The position numbers were made by a program, and so were the translations under genes. The notes under the pieces are model-generated. The model saw only the letters and a program-made list of their open reading frames with translations, made no database searches and was not told where the DNA came from. A DNA stretch of 64,000 nt from the NCBI GenBank assembly GCA_012932295.1, contig JAAONU010000001.1, forward strand, positions 50,565,134 through 50,629,133. The letters run 5' to 3'. This document shows, one piece after another, positions 1-11,675 of the stretch. Source of the DNA: Cyclina sinensis. Its lineage: Eukaryota > Mollusca > Bivalvia > Venerida > Veneridae. Position 1 is the stretch's first letter. Each line of letters begins with the position of its first letter.

Positions 1-2
1 TT

Positions 3-2889
3 TCGAAAAAGGAAGATGTCAAAGACCCTTCTTTCTTTAAAGATGGACTTTCAGAGCTTTTACACTGGCAATCTGTGACAAATGATGGGATAACTGCAAA
101 GGCAAAATTAGGTAAGTAATAGCGGCAATGCTCAACTACAGATCTTATGCCCGCCCGCTTAGCTCAATAGGTAGAGCACTTGATTAGTAATCCATCGGTC
201 GTTGGTTCGACCCCTGGGAGGGCAAAATTTCTCCGTGAGAATTGTTCTCAGACATTGTGTCTTATGTTCATTTGTCTCTCACCGCTGATTCAGAGTAGAT
301 CATGTGGAAACAGTAGTCAGTTACTTGCGGAGAAATTAACAATTACTGGTTAGTTAACCAGAAAAACCGGTTAGGTGGACTGACCGCCGAGATATAACCT
401 ATATGTTGAAATCGGCGTTAAACCCCAAAACAAAAAAACTACAGATCTTAAAAATCTTTTTTCTAGAAGTTTTCAGAAAGTACATAATTGTTAAGAACTA
501 CTACACTTTAAAAGAACAAATAATACGAATTTGTATACCTTTATCTTATAACACAGAATGAAAGATTTTAACAATCATATTAAAGAGAACGATATGACTT
601 CTCTCCTCATGATACCATTTAACTTAAAAGATACAGTTTGAAAGGATTGTTCTAGTCAAATGGGTTTCAATTTATTCAACCAACTTCCTCTATGACATTA
701 TGCCAAAACAAACCAACACATTGATAAATGAAGTAAAAATTGAGTTAAAATGGAATAAGCCAGATGATTTTATTCTTAGTATCCTTAGCTTTCAACAATC
801 TTTTGTTCGTTGCACAAAGATGCAATGCATCAGAAAAATCCTGTTCCCTCGGAAGTTGCACTAATGCCTGTTGGGTCGTGAATATCTTGAGAAACAATGC
901 TTAAGACCACAGCAACAAAGTCGTCAGAATTTGAATTTATACAGAGTAGTAGTGTGCCCTCGGCCATAACAAGTCTAATATATATTTATGGTGAGCTCTG
1001 TGCTGGATTAAAAACAAAAAGCTTTTAATATGGGACTTCCCAAATCCGAAATAAAATTTGCAACAATAATCGTGATGTGGATAATAATTTAACATGTGTG
1101 GCAGCAGAGCAAAGCGTTTCAGAATGACTGTTCCAACTCAAACAATAGAATTTACGTAATTTCAGATATACCGGAAAATATTTCAACTGTATGTGATATT
1201 TATACGTTCTTAGTCGGACAATGTGATGAAGGATTTCAGTGTACCAGTAACAATGAGGGACCTAGCTGTTCGTAAGTAACTGATGGTTTTAGTTCTGAAG
1301 ACTTGAAATGAAACGAATGGATTTTAATTGTACTATTAATAAAACCAAGAGCTGATCAATTATAAATTAAAAGTCATATGTGTAGAAATGTAAGTATCAG
1401 CTATTTAACGAAGTCTGTTTTCTTGCAGAAGGACAGAACCACCTGTAGACAGAGGTTCAAAAGGTAAGACTTGAATGTTAACACCCTATGTAGAGTTTCT
1501 GTTCTACACAACAATAATCGTATTGATGACAAATTCTGGCATAATACTTAGTTCAGTCGTAAGTCATGCATAGTGCAGTTTGTTTTGTTCCTAGCATTAC
1601 AATTATTTATATTCCAGATGAAAATTTTATTGTTACCAGTGAATAAGGTAACTTATCTCCGCTTTTATTAGTAACCACTACATAGAGGTATTTACTTATT
1701 GCAATGATTTGTTTCTGTCGTTTGATGTAATACACCAAAGAAACTGATTTTTACAGAAGTTTTGCTGTTTTGACTAATAAAAGCTTATTTGCCTAACAGA
1801 CAAACTGATCATTTACATCCTGCCTGTTCTTGTGTTGGCGTCTGCTTTAGTCATAGTAAGAGTCATTATCTATCTCAGAAAGAGAGCCAAAAAAGTAACA
1901 AGCTGGTTAGTGAAATACAGGTGAGGTAGAACTCTATCGTATGCATTTAACACGCTTGTTTATCTACAATGTCAAAGAAGGAAAGCATAAATGTTCTAAC
2001 TTCTTCTTATAAAAGATGAAAATAGGACCTTTTGACATCACTCCTCGAAGATTCCTATGTTTTGCCATCTACTTTAAAAACGGCGACTTTTTAATGAAAT
2101 TATACAGAAGAGTTCTGTTGGGGCTTACACCCACACAACTCAGTTGGAAAGTGGACATTTTATTGTTTGTTGCTTTTTAGTTTATTTGATTGGCTTTAAG
2201 TAATAATAAAAAGTCCGGTGATGAAGTTTGTTGCAATTTTAAGGAATCGGTGTATTCTTTGTTTATTAATTAAATGTGTTTATGTTTGTGATTTATATAG
2301 AACGTAGTACAAATCTGAATAACCATACTCGAACTTTAAATGAACAAAGGGCATGATCACACTGTCTTTGAACCCTCATATATGGCGTCAATTGTAAAAA
2401 TACTATTATAAATTAGACAAAACAGTAGACTTCAGTCAAAATTAACTTATTAAGTTAACTTATGTGTTTTATTGTAATTTTAACAGAAAAAATTGCCCTG
2501 AAGTAGCCGTTGAAAACTTAACTTATGACAACAATCAGTTTGAAAAAGAAGGGTATACCCGTATTAAAAAAGTGGTAAAACCATCTGGCCAAACGGATAC
2601 AGAAGAAGAGCCAGAAGGTATGTACTGTGCGTTAAAAGAAGAACCTGTACAAGGCTCAGAATATATAAAGAACACGGCAACATCGTCTTTTCTGCTGGAT
2701 ACAGAAGAAGAGCCAGAAGATGTGTACTGTGAGATAGAAGAAACACATGTACAAGGCTCTGACTATGTGAACAGTGCGGCAAGATCATCTCCCCCTCTGG
2801 TTTCAGAAGAGCCGGAAGGTGTATACTCTGAGATAAAACCTGTTCAAGGTGATCAAGGCCCAACACCAGTGTGGAAATTGTATGCTTAG
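3..2889 (+). CDS. 3' end (five exons) of a single-pass receptor-like protein with tyrosine-repeat tail
   Basis: Partial gene; the 5' part lies outside the window. Exons 3-111, 1166-1271, 1429-1463, 1800-1920 and 2487-2889 have AG/GT borders and join in phase (1, 2, 1, 2). They give an extracellular end with four Cys (CDIYTF..GQCDEGFQC..SC), a short linker, a membrane span (LIIYILPVLVLASALVIV) followed by a basic stop-transfer stretch (LRKRAKK), and a tail of about 155 residues. The tail holds TYDN, GYTRI, MYCAL, EYIKN, VYCEI, DYVNS and VYSEI, mostly YxxL/I or YxN types known to bind SH2 domains when phosphorylated. They sit in a 34-residue repeat (units from 2596 and 2698, partial from 2802). 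The degenerate copy at 27-35 kb is preceded by EGF exons, so this is probably a multi-EGF phagocytic or scavenger-type receptor; that is inference. No reading-frame damage is seen. The ligand and exact family are unknown. Confidence 0.75.
148..436 (+). mobile_element. tRNA-derived SINE with 14-bp target duplication, in receptor intron
   Basis: The tRNA-like head (about 151-226) has an A box (TAGCTCAATAGG) and a B box (GGTTCGACCCC). It is followed by a conserved body (ttctccgtgagaattg, then gtggactgaccgc) and an A-rich end. Perfect direct repeats AACTACAGATCTTA flank it at 134-147 and 437-450. The paralogous intron at 33414-33428 (caaccagaaatctta) lacks the insert, so the element landed after the duplication. 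Related elements lie at 45030 and 46681. Confidence 0.9.
480..935. other. Intron segment present only in receptor copy 1
   Basis: Intron sequence aligns with copy 2 up to about 470 and again from about 936 (gaatttatacagag), whereas copy 2 joins these points directly near 33455. About 450 bp is therefore an insertion in copy 1 or a deletion in copy 2. I see no coding content, inverted termini or clear target duplication. Confidence 0.5.
2596..2860 (+). repeat. In-frame tandem repeat encoding tyrosine motifs
   Basis: Units start at 2596 and 2698 (102 bp, 34 codons each), with a partial third unit from about 2799. Each encodes EEPE-x-x-Y-x-x-[L/I] followed by VQG, and the first two continue with S-[E/D]-Y-[I/V]. 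The third unit lacks one Glu codon. The repeat multiplies putative SH2-docking sites in the receptor tail. Confidence 0.85.
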
Positions 2890-2954
2890 AAAAGCACATT
2901 AACATGCACCATTCTTGTCATATGGAGTAAAAAAAACTGTTATGCCCTAACCGA

Positions 2955-2960
2955 AATAAA
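2955..2960 (+). terminator. Polyadenylation signal AATAAA of receptor copy 1
   Basis: A canonical AATAAA lies 66 bases after the TAG stop at 2887-2889. It is the first one downstream and is consistent with a short 3' UTR. Confidence 0.6.
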
Positions 2961-4149
2961 AAGCCTATGGAAAATTTTGTCAGGACAATTAGGACTAACC
3001 AAAATCAAGGCAGCAAAGTGTACTGGGACAAAAAATAAAAGATCATTCCGAGGTGTTCCAGAGTCGCATTCATACATATATAAAATTTGTTTGTATTTTC
3101 CATTCACAGTCTTACCGAGGCTGAAAAATGAATGACTTTGTCTCGTCCTAATTTTTTAGTTATTTTTCTTGAATGCTAGTTTGTACAGAACTCATAAGAT
3201 AATTTACTTAAAACTTATTTGAAATAATACATTTTGGAAAAAAAACATCATAAGACAATTTCAAATATTAATCTTCACAACTTTTTCGTACACTTAATAG
3301 TTGACTTGATAAATGGATGTATTTGCCTTTCTGGTGATACTGTAAATATTAGAAAGTTTGCCAATTCCGAAATTGTTTACCAAGATTATTTTTGGTGTCC
3401 ATATGGAACTTAAAATGTGATTTTTTTTAAGGTTTTAGAGAAGTTTATCTATCAGGTTCTACAGTATTTTCGACATTTAGTAACAGTCTTTAATACATGC
3501 CCATTATTTATGTTGTTGAATTCCTATTCCTAGATATAAAACCATCTTTAGATTGCTTATGTATTTGTCATTAACATTTTTTCCAAGATACATATTTTAA
3601 TATACACAATTCCACTAACATTTACATTATTCAGAAACAACAATATATAATGCAGAAAGCAATTGTTTGAAATAGTATAAGGTGAACACATTTTTATATT
3701 GTCATTTCTCATTTGGTACATTGTCATTTATGGCGTAGTTATTAATTATCTTGCAATATTAAATTTGTATTTTTTTAATATTCCATTCAAATTTAAGACT
3801 ATATATAAAACCAATGCATGTAGGTAACAAGCTTTTTCTCTTACACAAATTCTTGTCTGGAACCACTGAATATATGAATCTTCTGTACAATTGAATACCT
3901 AGTTGTATATAAATGCCCCTTAATGTTAATATCAATAAAACATGATTTCCATTTTTCTTAACTGATCGGTACATCTGTATTTTTAACTATAGTTTCATAA
4001 ACACATTTTATTTTCATTGTCATTTATACATAAAATAGGTAGATTTAACAGCTTTAAATCGGGTACTTGAACATTAAGCCTGTCATTACAAATAGAGATA
4101 TTAAGCTTTAACATGTAGAATTTTACTGCCTGTTTTAAACTATGATATT
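2961..4149. other. AT-rich intergenic stretch, no gene seen
   Basis: Downstream of the receptor. Short open frames on both strands show no recognisable motif. The far 3' part of the neighbouring LINE may extend into 3.7-4.1 kb on the minus strand, but I could not confirm it. Confidence 0.5.
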
Positions 4150-6320
4150 GAAAAAATTAACCTGTTGTTTGTAACTTGCTCTAACCAATTTAAATCTACA
4201 AATTCACCCTGTAGATTAATAATACCCTTGACAAATATGATTGCTTTATCATAAAAGGATTTCCTGCTAAGAAATTATGGTTATAAAATAATGGCATATG
4301 TAAAGTTTGATCTAATCTATCTATACAAAGGTTATCTGCAAAGACCGTGTGAGCTTTTAAAACATCAATCCAGAAGACATTGTTTATCTTACTTATAATC
4401 AATTTACAAAACAGTTTCCCAGTGTTAAAACTTTGTCAATATTAAAAAGTGAGATCACAAGCTTATAACATTTACTATTGCTATTACTAACATATCTTAT
4501 AAACCATTTTATCTTTAAAAATGTTTATAACTACAAATATCAACCATTTTCAAACCACCTTCCTTATATGTTTTGATAATCACTGATTGTTTTATTTTTG
4601 CCTTTCCTCCACATATAAAATCATAAAATAAGTCACTAGTGTTTTCAAAAAAGCATTATTAGGTGTGGGTGACTTGTAAAACAATGAGTAAATAAAGGAA
4701 GCAAGCTTGACTTAATGAAAGTATTTTTTTCATACAGGAGTTAACATTCTTTTTTTTCTAGTAACATATGCTACTTTCTGAAGTTTTTCATTAACAGTTA
4801 AGTCAGTCATTTTCTCTAAATCAACAACAAAAATTAAACCTAACAATTTAGGTTAATTTAACAATTTAACCCCCCCCCCCCCCCCACCAGTTTAGTTTCC
4901 ATTTTGTTTTAATTGACCTAGTACTATACTTAAGGGAAACTATCCAAATACCCTTCGTTTTGTCAAAATTTACCTTTAATCCTGAAATCTCTGCAAACTT
5001 ATTTTATGACTTTAAAGCATTATGTAGTGATTTTTCCAAACCATGTAGCAGAAGTGATGTATCATCTGCAAATTTTGAAATTTTATATTCTTCATCATCT
5101 ATTATGATACATTTAATATCCTTACAATTCCTTATTTTACAGCTAATATCTCTGCACATAAAATGAAAATATAAGGTGAAATCGGATCGCCTTGTCTACA
5201 ACCTCGTCTACTTTTAAAAAATTTGGATAAAACCCATTTAAAATAACACAAGTTTCAGTATTGTTTGGAAACAAAGAAATCCATTTCTGAAACATAGGAC
5301 CAAAATTAAAAAGTGAAAGACATTTCTCTATAAATATAAAAGATATAGTGTCAAAAGCTTCTTCAAAATCAATCAATCATTACTAATCCTTATTATTATC
5401 TTCAGTAAACTTCATAATATCATATAATAATCTAGTGTTCTCACCAATGTACCTATTCTTAACAAATCCAGTTTGATCTATAGAAACTAAAGTGTCTAAT
5501 ACTTTTTAAGTCTATTTGCTATACTGCCAGAAGCTTATTTATAAACTATATTTTATAAAGTTATTGGTGTCCAATTTTTCAAAAATTGTTTTGGCTTGTT
5601 TTCTTTCGGAATACATGTTATTGTTCCTAGTTTTTTTATTTTTAGAAAAAGAATTAATATTGTAAGCGAAATGCATAGCTCTCACAACAAAATGTCCTAT
5701 TCTGTTCAAAAAAGTGTTTAAAAAATTGGCTGTAAATTCATCACATCCAGGTCATTTTTCATATGTTTCAATGTAAAAGAAACTTCATCATATGAAAGGA
5801 GACCTTCAAGCGTCAATGCTTCATCATGAGACAATTTATTAACATAACAATTTCTTAATTCTTTATCAATATTGGATTCTTCGTTTAAATTAATATTTTT
5901 ATACATAATTTTCATAATAACAACAAGTTTGTGAAAGTATACCTTCTTGGTCATATAAAAGTTCCATCATCGAGTTCTAGAAAAGGAATCATTTTAACTG
6001 AATAATGTGATTTTTCTAAATTTAAAAAACAGTTAGTTGTTTTTTCTCCAAATTCTATCCATTTTGACATTGACCTAATCATAGCACCTTTTATTTTGTT
6101 GTATCTTAATTCACCCAATTCAATTTGTAGATGTTAAAGTTTGTTTGTATTATCATTTGTCAAGTTTTGTTCTATAAGAATAATTTCTTCCATTAATTGT
6201 TTTTCATAAGTATTTGATTCCTTAACCTTAAATGAGCTGTTAGATTTAGTTTCACATCTTATTTCCTTTAAGAGTGTTTCCAAAACAAAGTTCATCATTG
6301 ATAACAAAATCTATATCTGT
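4150..6320 (-). mobile_element. 5'-truncated, decayed L1-like LINE (reverse transcriptase)
   Basis: Reading the minus strand from about 6130 downward gives the usual L1-type order in several frames: connector (KWIEFGEKTTNCFLNLEK), pre-RT (LEGLLSYDEVSFTLKHMKND), RT start (SIDQTGFVKNRYIGEN, about 5480), palm motif (IDFEEAFDTISFIFIEK, about 5376), the catalytic block FADDTSLLLHG (about 5070) and a C-terminal part (PLFYNHNFLAGNPF, 4402-4196). Frameshifts and stops interrupt it throughout, and no endonuclease region is seen, so it is dead. A run of 16 C (4870-4885) marks a break in the RT-to-C-terminal continuity. Confidence 0.8.
4870..4885. repeat. Poly-C tract (16 nt)
   Basis: Uninterrupted C run inside the decayed LINE. 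Its length may be unreliable in the assembly. Confidence 0.9.
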
Positions 6321-6559
6321 ATTTTTTAAGCCCCGGAAAGGTAACCCCGTTTATTTTTTATATACATTTACGACATTTACAATCTTTCAGGTACTCACAC
6401 AACTAAAATCCAAACACAAACAATTTAAAAACAAAAGCAAACACTATTACATTATAAACCATCGAAAAGTATTGAACATATTTTATTAACTAACTTGTTA
6501 TTTTCTTTTTTGTGATCTAAATATATTTTTTCAAATGTTCATATTTTGTTTGAACAAAT

Positions 6560-9455
6560 TAATCTAAGTCAATATTCTTAGTTCTGCTTTCACTTAAATA
6601 AGATTGATGTATGCAGAATCTAAATATTGCTAAGAGATAATTAACATAAAAATATTCGGCATGTGCAATCTTATAATCAATAACAATCGTTTTTAGGAAT
6701 TTTAAACTTTCAGTAATGCCAATATCTGATAAAATTTGCTTCAGAACTTCCCAACAATCTTTAACCGCTTGGCATGAGATGAAAACATGTTCGTATGTTT
6801 CCAGTTCATTACATCAATTACAATTAAGAGAATCGGCAATTTTCCGTTTATATTTCATTTCTTTACTTGGAAAAATTCTATGCAATAATTCAAATTTGAA
6901 CTGTTTTTTTTTTATTATCGAATAATTGTTGACTTATATATAAAATAGTTCTAAACTATTGTCTCGCCAAAATGATACGTCCAATATTCGTGTATAAAAG
7001 GTCTCATATATATCTTTATTACTACACACATGAATAGTTTTGTTAAACAAAGTACATTCTAATTTCGTTTTAACATGTGTCTGACGCGAAGATTAGCATA
7101 TTTTTAGTATAGCCATTTCAGTTATCCAGTTAGTTTTTATCCAGTTATTTTTCGTTAAATAAGCGTTGATTATCAAGTAAATCGTTGATAAATAAGATGC
7201 TTGATTTAATCCAGTTTTTGAATATCAAAGTCTTTTTCAATTATCTTTAATAAATTTAAAAATAAATTGATTCTTTTCTTATATCAATATAAGATTCCGG
7301 AATTTTATTGGTTGATGCTTTATTTTTTCAAATTGGTCCATCGACTATGTATATCCTGGTAGAACTCGGGTAGTGTTTCAGATGGTATACTTTTTGTACT
7401 ATCCAAATTCATTTTAAATACTAAAAAAATTCTCCGTATTTTTCAAAAAGGTATTCTGGGATTACTTTCCAACTACATTTGTTGTTATCTGTAAGAGATT
7501 TTCCCATTTCATTTTAAGAGAAAATATATAAGATTCGATATCAATCATTCTTAAACCGCCATCAGATTTATGCCCTATTAATGTATTCCTTTTGATGTTT
7601 TCTTTTTTGTGATCCCAAAGAAATCCAAAAATAAGCTGATTTAATTCGTTTATTACAAATTTGGGAACAGGAAACGAATGAAAAATATATGTAAACTTGG
7701 AATAATGAGGGATTTTATTATTAAAATGTTTCCATAAAAGGTTACATTTCTTTTTTTCCATGCACTTAAAACAGTCGTATATTTATTTATTTTCTCTCGC
7801 CAGTTTAGTTCTTTACATTCCTTTTTATTATGCCCGAAGTAAACACCAAGAGCTTTTATGGGTTTAGAAGTCCAATTTATATTACTGATTTGTTCGTTAC
7901 AGGTTTTTTACCCTATCCATATTGCATCTGTTTTGTTTTTGTTAAGTTTTAGTCCTGAACGTTTACCGAACTTTTCAATTTTTTCAATGTGTTAATTATA
8001 TCTGTTTTCGTTTTTAAAAAAAAGTGTTCTATCGTCTGCTAGCTGCGATATTCTCAATTTGTCTACTTTATTTTCCAGTTTGATTTTGATACCAAAACTG
8101 TTTTGGGCGTTCCGAATATTTATGGCTAGTACTTCTGCAGCAATTATGAAAAGTAGAGCTGAAATTGGACAGCCTTGTTTAATTCCGAGCACTGGTCTAA
8201 ATGAAGATAACCAACCATTGTTCATAACATGAATACTTGTTTCGGTGTATACAGTCTTTATCCAGCGAATAAAATTATTTTAAACCGAATCATTTCAACT
8301 CTTGGAATAAGAAATTGTGATTCTGAGTATCAAAAGCCTTGCAAAAATTCAAAAATATTATTGCCCCCTCTGCCTGTGAAATGTCTGCATAGCCTATAAT
8401 ATCTTGTATCTGTCTTAATTTAAAACCTATAAATTAGGGATGTAAAAAATCTCTTTCTATTTTGTTTTCATAAAAAATGAAGTCATAACGTGTTGAAGAA
8501 CTAAGAAAGGCATTGTTAGCAGGTGAATTCAAACCTGTTGTTGTTTTAACACCTCTGTTAACACCTCTAATGTTGGTGGTCTGTGCATTTAGCAAGTGTC
8601 ATCTACAGTGGGTAAGACAAAAAGGTACTGGTATGTTCGTGTCAAAGTGTCGAGTTAGAGGGTCAAACTTGAAGACAGAATGGTTGTGTCACAGAGAGAA
8701 ACTAAACACATGAACGTGTCAGTCAAAATGTCAATGATACTTTTCATATCTTGCACTTGGTCTCGATGTCTCTTTTTTTCGACCTTCTAAATATAAATTT
8801 AAATCGAATGTGGTTTTCTCCAATACGGGTACCGGATACCGAGAAATACACCTTGTGTCAATGAATTGGAAACACTCGGAACTAATCGATTTAACCAACC
8901 TCCTGGCGGTGATCTCCCCTTCATTCTTCGGAAAGAGATTTCTGGCGGCACGCGTTAACCTTAGCTGTATTTCAGAAATTATTGTTTCTCTTTTTTGTTC
9001 AGTTATAATTGGAATTGCATTGCTTCGACATGCCTGGATGTAATGAAATAGATTAAAAGTTTAATATTTTTTATTTACTTTCGACCATCATCACGTGACA
9101 TGCCTGCCGGCAGTGATTACTGTACTGAAAAGGAAATAACCGCTGCGTAGAGTTTGGTCGAGAAGTTCAATAAAAACTTTAAAAAATAAAACTCTGTGTA
9201 ATTATTGAGTATGAGTTATTGGAACGTTCGAATGCAAAATGATCCGAACATTCGAATGCTAAAATGAACAAATTTTGCCATCCCTACTATAAATCTATCC
9301 TTGCTGGTCCATAGAAATAATTTTATTTAAAACCTTTTGTATCCTTATTTCCAACACACTAGCGGCATCTTTATAATCTACATTAAGTAATGTGATTGGT
9401 CCCCAATTTTATAAATCGGTTTGATCACTTGTTTGTATAATGAAGTCCAAATTAC
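6560..9455 (-). mobile_element. Second decayed L1-like LINE, split by a hAT-like insertion
   Basis: On the minus strand the RT begins near 9450 (YKIGDQ, then GPITLLNVDYKDAASVLE and KIISMDQQGFI, about 9410-9295). It breaks at the insertion 8435-9286 and resumes at about 8430 (LRQIQDIIGYADI, then FCKAFDTQNHNFL). It continues with GIKQGCPISALLF and the catalytic QLADD (8225-7992), a thumb and C-terminal region (YIFHSFPVPKFVINELNQLI, GGLRMIDIESYIF; 7761-7462), and a Cys/His zf-RVT-like end (C-x-C..ETYEHVFISCQ, about 6850-6690). Stops and shifts make it non-functional. It is a separate copy from the LINE at 4150-6320, since both contain RT motifs. Confidence 0.8.
8435..9286. mobile_element. Non-autonomous hAT-like DNA transposon with 8-bp target duplication
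   Basis: The 852-bp element starts TAGGGATG and ends CATCCCTA, an 8-bp perfect terminal inverted repeat of hAT type. Identical 8-bp direct repeats CTATAAAT flank it (8427-8434 and 9287-9294). The LINE reading is continuous across the empty site. Open frames inside (8513-8713, 8810-9043) show no transposase motif I can name, so it is probably a deletion derivative. Confidence 0.88.
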
Positions 9456-9487
9456 AGTTCTTTGAGAATTGCAGAGCTTAGCTTTAA

Positions 9488-10690
9488 AAAGAAGTGTCTT
9501 TGACAACAATGAAATTAAACAGCGACCCTTGGGATGTTTTTAAGTTATACACGATTCGGATTTATTTGATTATTTTGAAAACATCAACTTTAGATTGTGT
9601 TATATTCTTGTAGTAGCTCGTCAATTCGTATGTGTTATTGAAGCAAACACGTTTCTCGGGCTATTACGCTATCTGTTTACAAGCCGATGTCATGCACATA
9701 GGCAATAAATAACTACATCGTATTTCGTTTAACAACGACGATACATGGTTTCTCGTTAAAGCATTAATTCAGTACGAGCCAAAGTAAACACAACCATTTA
9801 CTTTAAGAAGCTTTGTGTGCTTCTCAGCTGAAATGATAACGTGTGAAAATTATAATGAGTATGGATAAAGAAAATGAAAGAGAGAATTTTTGACAGCATT
9901 GATTGAGTGCAGGGCTTTATCGCCTTGTTTAAAGACTATATCTGTCACAGACCAATATTTTAACCCTCACGAAAATATCCTGAAGACATTTTGATCGGTC
10001 CATTACACAAAGTTTTCGGAAATTTGCCACAATGGTTCAGAAAATCAAAGATAAATAAAATGTCAGAATGCTTAAAATAGTGGTCAGAAAATTACACTAA
10101 AAGTTATGAAATATTGACTTAAAGCAGTACTTTTTTTAAGACAAGTTCTTAAGTAAAAAGAATTTGTAGTGGTAAGATACTTTTTTTACACAAAGGCACA
10201 GATTCGAGCCATTAAAGTAAATTTCTAGTCTAGCTGGAGAGCGATTTGAGTCATTTATTTTCCAAAACTTCTGAAAAGGTTTGCCTTTATGATAAAAAAA
10301 TGTGGAGAAAATAAATATCAATATAGTTTGAAGCCATATAGACATATTTCGAAATTTGCTTTTAATCATTTGACGATAAACGTTTCCACGTGCACAGTAT
10401 CTTTTTGAACAAAATGATTTTGGTAACCGTAAAAAGGCTGAAAGATACTGTTACAATCTCCTATTGCTTTTAACGTGGCGAAGATTTAACATAATGAAAA
10501 AAATTCAAGTTGACGTTTGTCTCTTTTGCAAGAGTTTGACAAAGTATCTATCTTTAGATAAGATTAACAATTCAATCTCGCTCAAAAAAGTAATTTTCAG
10601 AACATGTTTTATTTTTATCAGTGCTTTAAACAGTCTGGCTTTAGACAAACAATCCTATAATAAGAGATGTGGATTTTGCTATAACGTACT
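9488..10690. repeat. 1.2-kb repeat, copy A (second copy at 40226-41975)
   Basis: Similarity starts at 'aagtgtctttgacaaca' and ends near 'aacagtctggctttagac', and both copies are in the same orientation. The open frame 10464-10781 falls inside and is not conserved as a frame in copy B, so I do not call it a gene. It is either a dispersed element or part of the duplication that also copied the receptor 3' end. Confidence 0.8.
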
Positions 10691-11660
10691 TTTTCTGTTT
10701 AATTTTGCTGGTGAAGCCCTTGGTATTCGCCAGAGCCTAGGCAAGGTTTCAGCAGTTCGATACATTAGCCAGGCGGCATGATTACTTTTTAGTTATCAAG
10801 GCCCGAAGATACCCCTTTACAGTAACTTTTGACCTCGAAAATGTCTGTGGGGTACAATTTTATAGACAGACCATCCTAACGAAGCTACTTAAAGAAGATC
10901 TATGTCTTTGTAACAAAGCGCTTATACAATATCTATTTTTATTTAACAGGAAACCACCAAACTCTAGGCCATGCCATTTCAACAACATGCAGAAGTCCCC
11001 ATATTATGACCTCACTTAGTAAGAGTTGTATACTGTATTAAAGAATTCGAATTTACTTAGTGGACAGAAGGACAACGTGCAAATTTATGAAATTTGTTCT
11101 AGTTCTACCATGACCTTGTTAGATGAGTGTCAGTAAAACATAGTCGACGCAGAACAAAAATGGCTTCTATCTACAATATCAAGTTTTAACAACTATATTT
11201 TTTGTGAAATCTTGCATTATATGGACAGTCTGACGGATAAATATTTGACCTCCGATGTTTCACCGTAAAGGGACAAATAACAACTCATCAGGAAACAGCT
11301 AATTTTTCAAACATACCCTTTACATAACTCATCTCATAATACTTGCACCTAAAATATTCCATCAGCCTGAAAGAATCAAGGTCTGCTTAACCCTTCTCCA
11401 GCTGGTGGCAATTTGACCAGTGCATAAAGTTCAACTTTACTATTTCCGCCTCAGTAATTATTAAAAGTGAGAAATATCTGTGTTTTTCCATTTCAAGATT
11501 ACACGAAAACGGCCAACTGCTACGCTTTCTGAGTTACATCCAAAATAGTTCCCCGTTCGTTATTAATAGACATATGTCAAAAACAATTATGTTTTTCATG
11601 TCATTACAGATAGTCAAATTGATACAGTTAGAAGAGAATTGGACGAAGATGTGGAATATT
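10691..11660. other. Intergenic; includes a short dispersed repeat
   Basis: Bases 11030-11135 resemble 46129-46220 (tgtattaaag...aaatt.atgaaatttgtt). Otherwise no coding or structured signal is recognised. Confidence 0.5.
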
Positions 11661-11675
11661 TAAGATCTCTGACTA

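Noticed and set aside
151..226. tRNA gene
   Set aside because: A and B boxes are present, but it carries a SINE body, A-rich end and target duplication, so it is a SINE.
2564..2905. 113-residue frame antisense to the receptor tail
   Set aside because: Its internal repetition is the complement of the 34-codon tail repeat.
4960..5166. 68-residue + frame
   Set aside because: Complement of the LINE catalytic FADD segment on the minus strand.
10464..10781. 105-residue frame
   Set aside because: It lies in the 1.2-kb repeat, and its counterpart at 41.8 kb is frame-broken.
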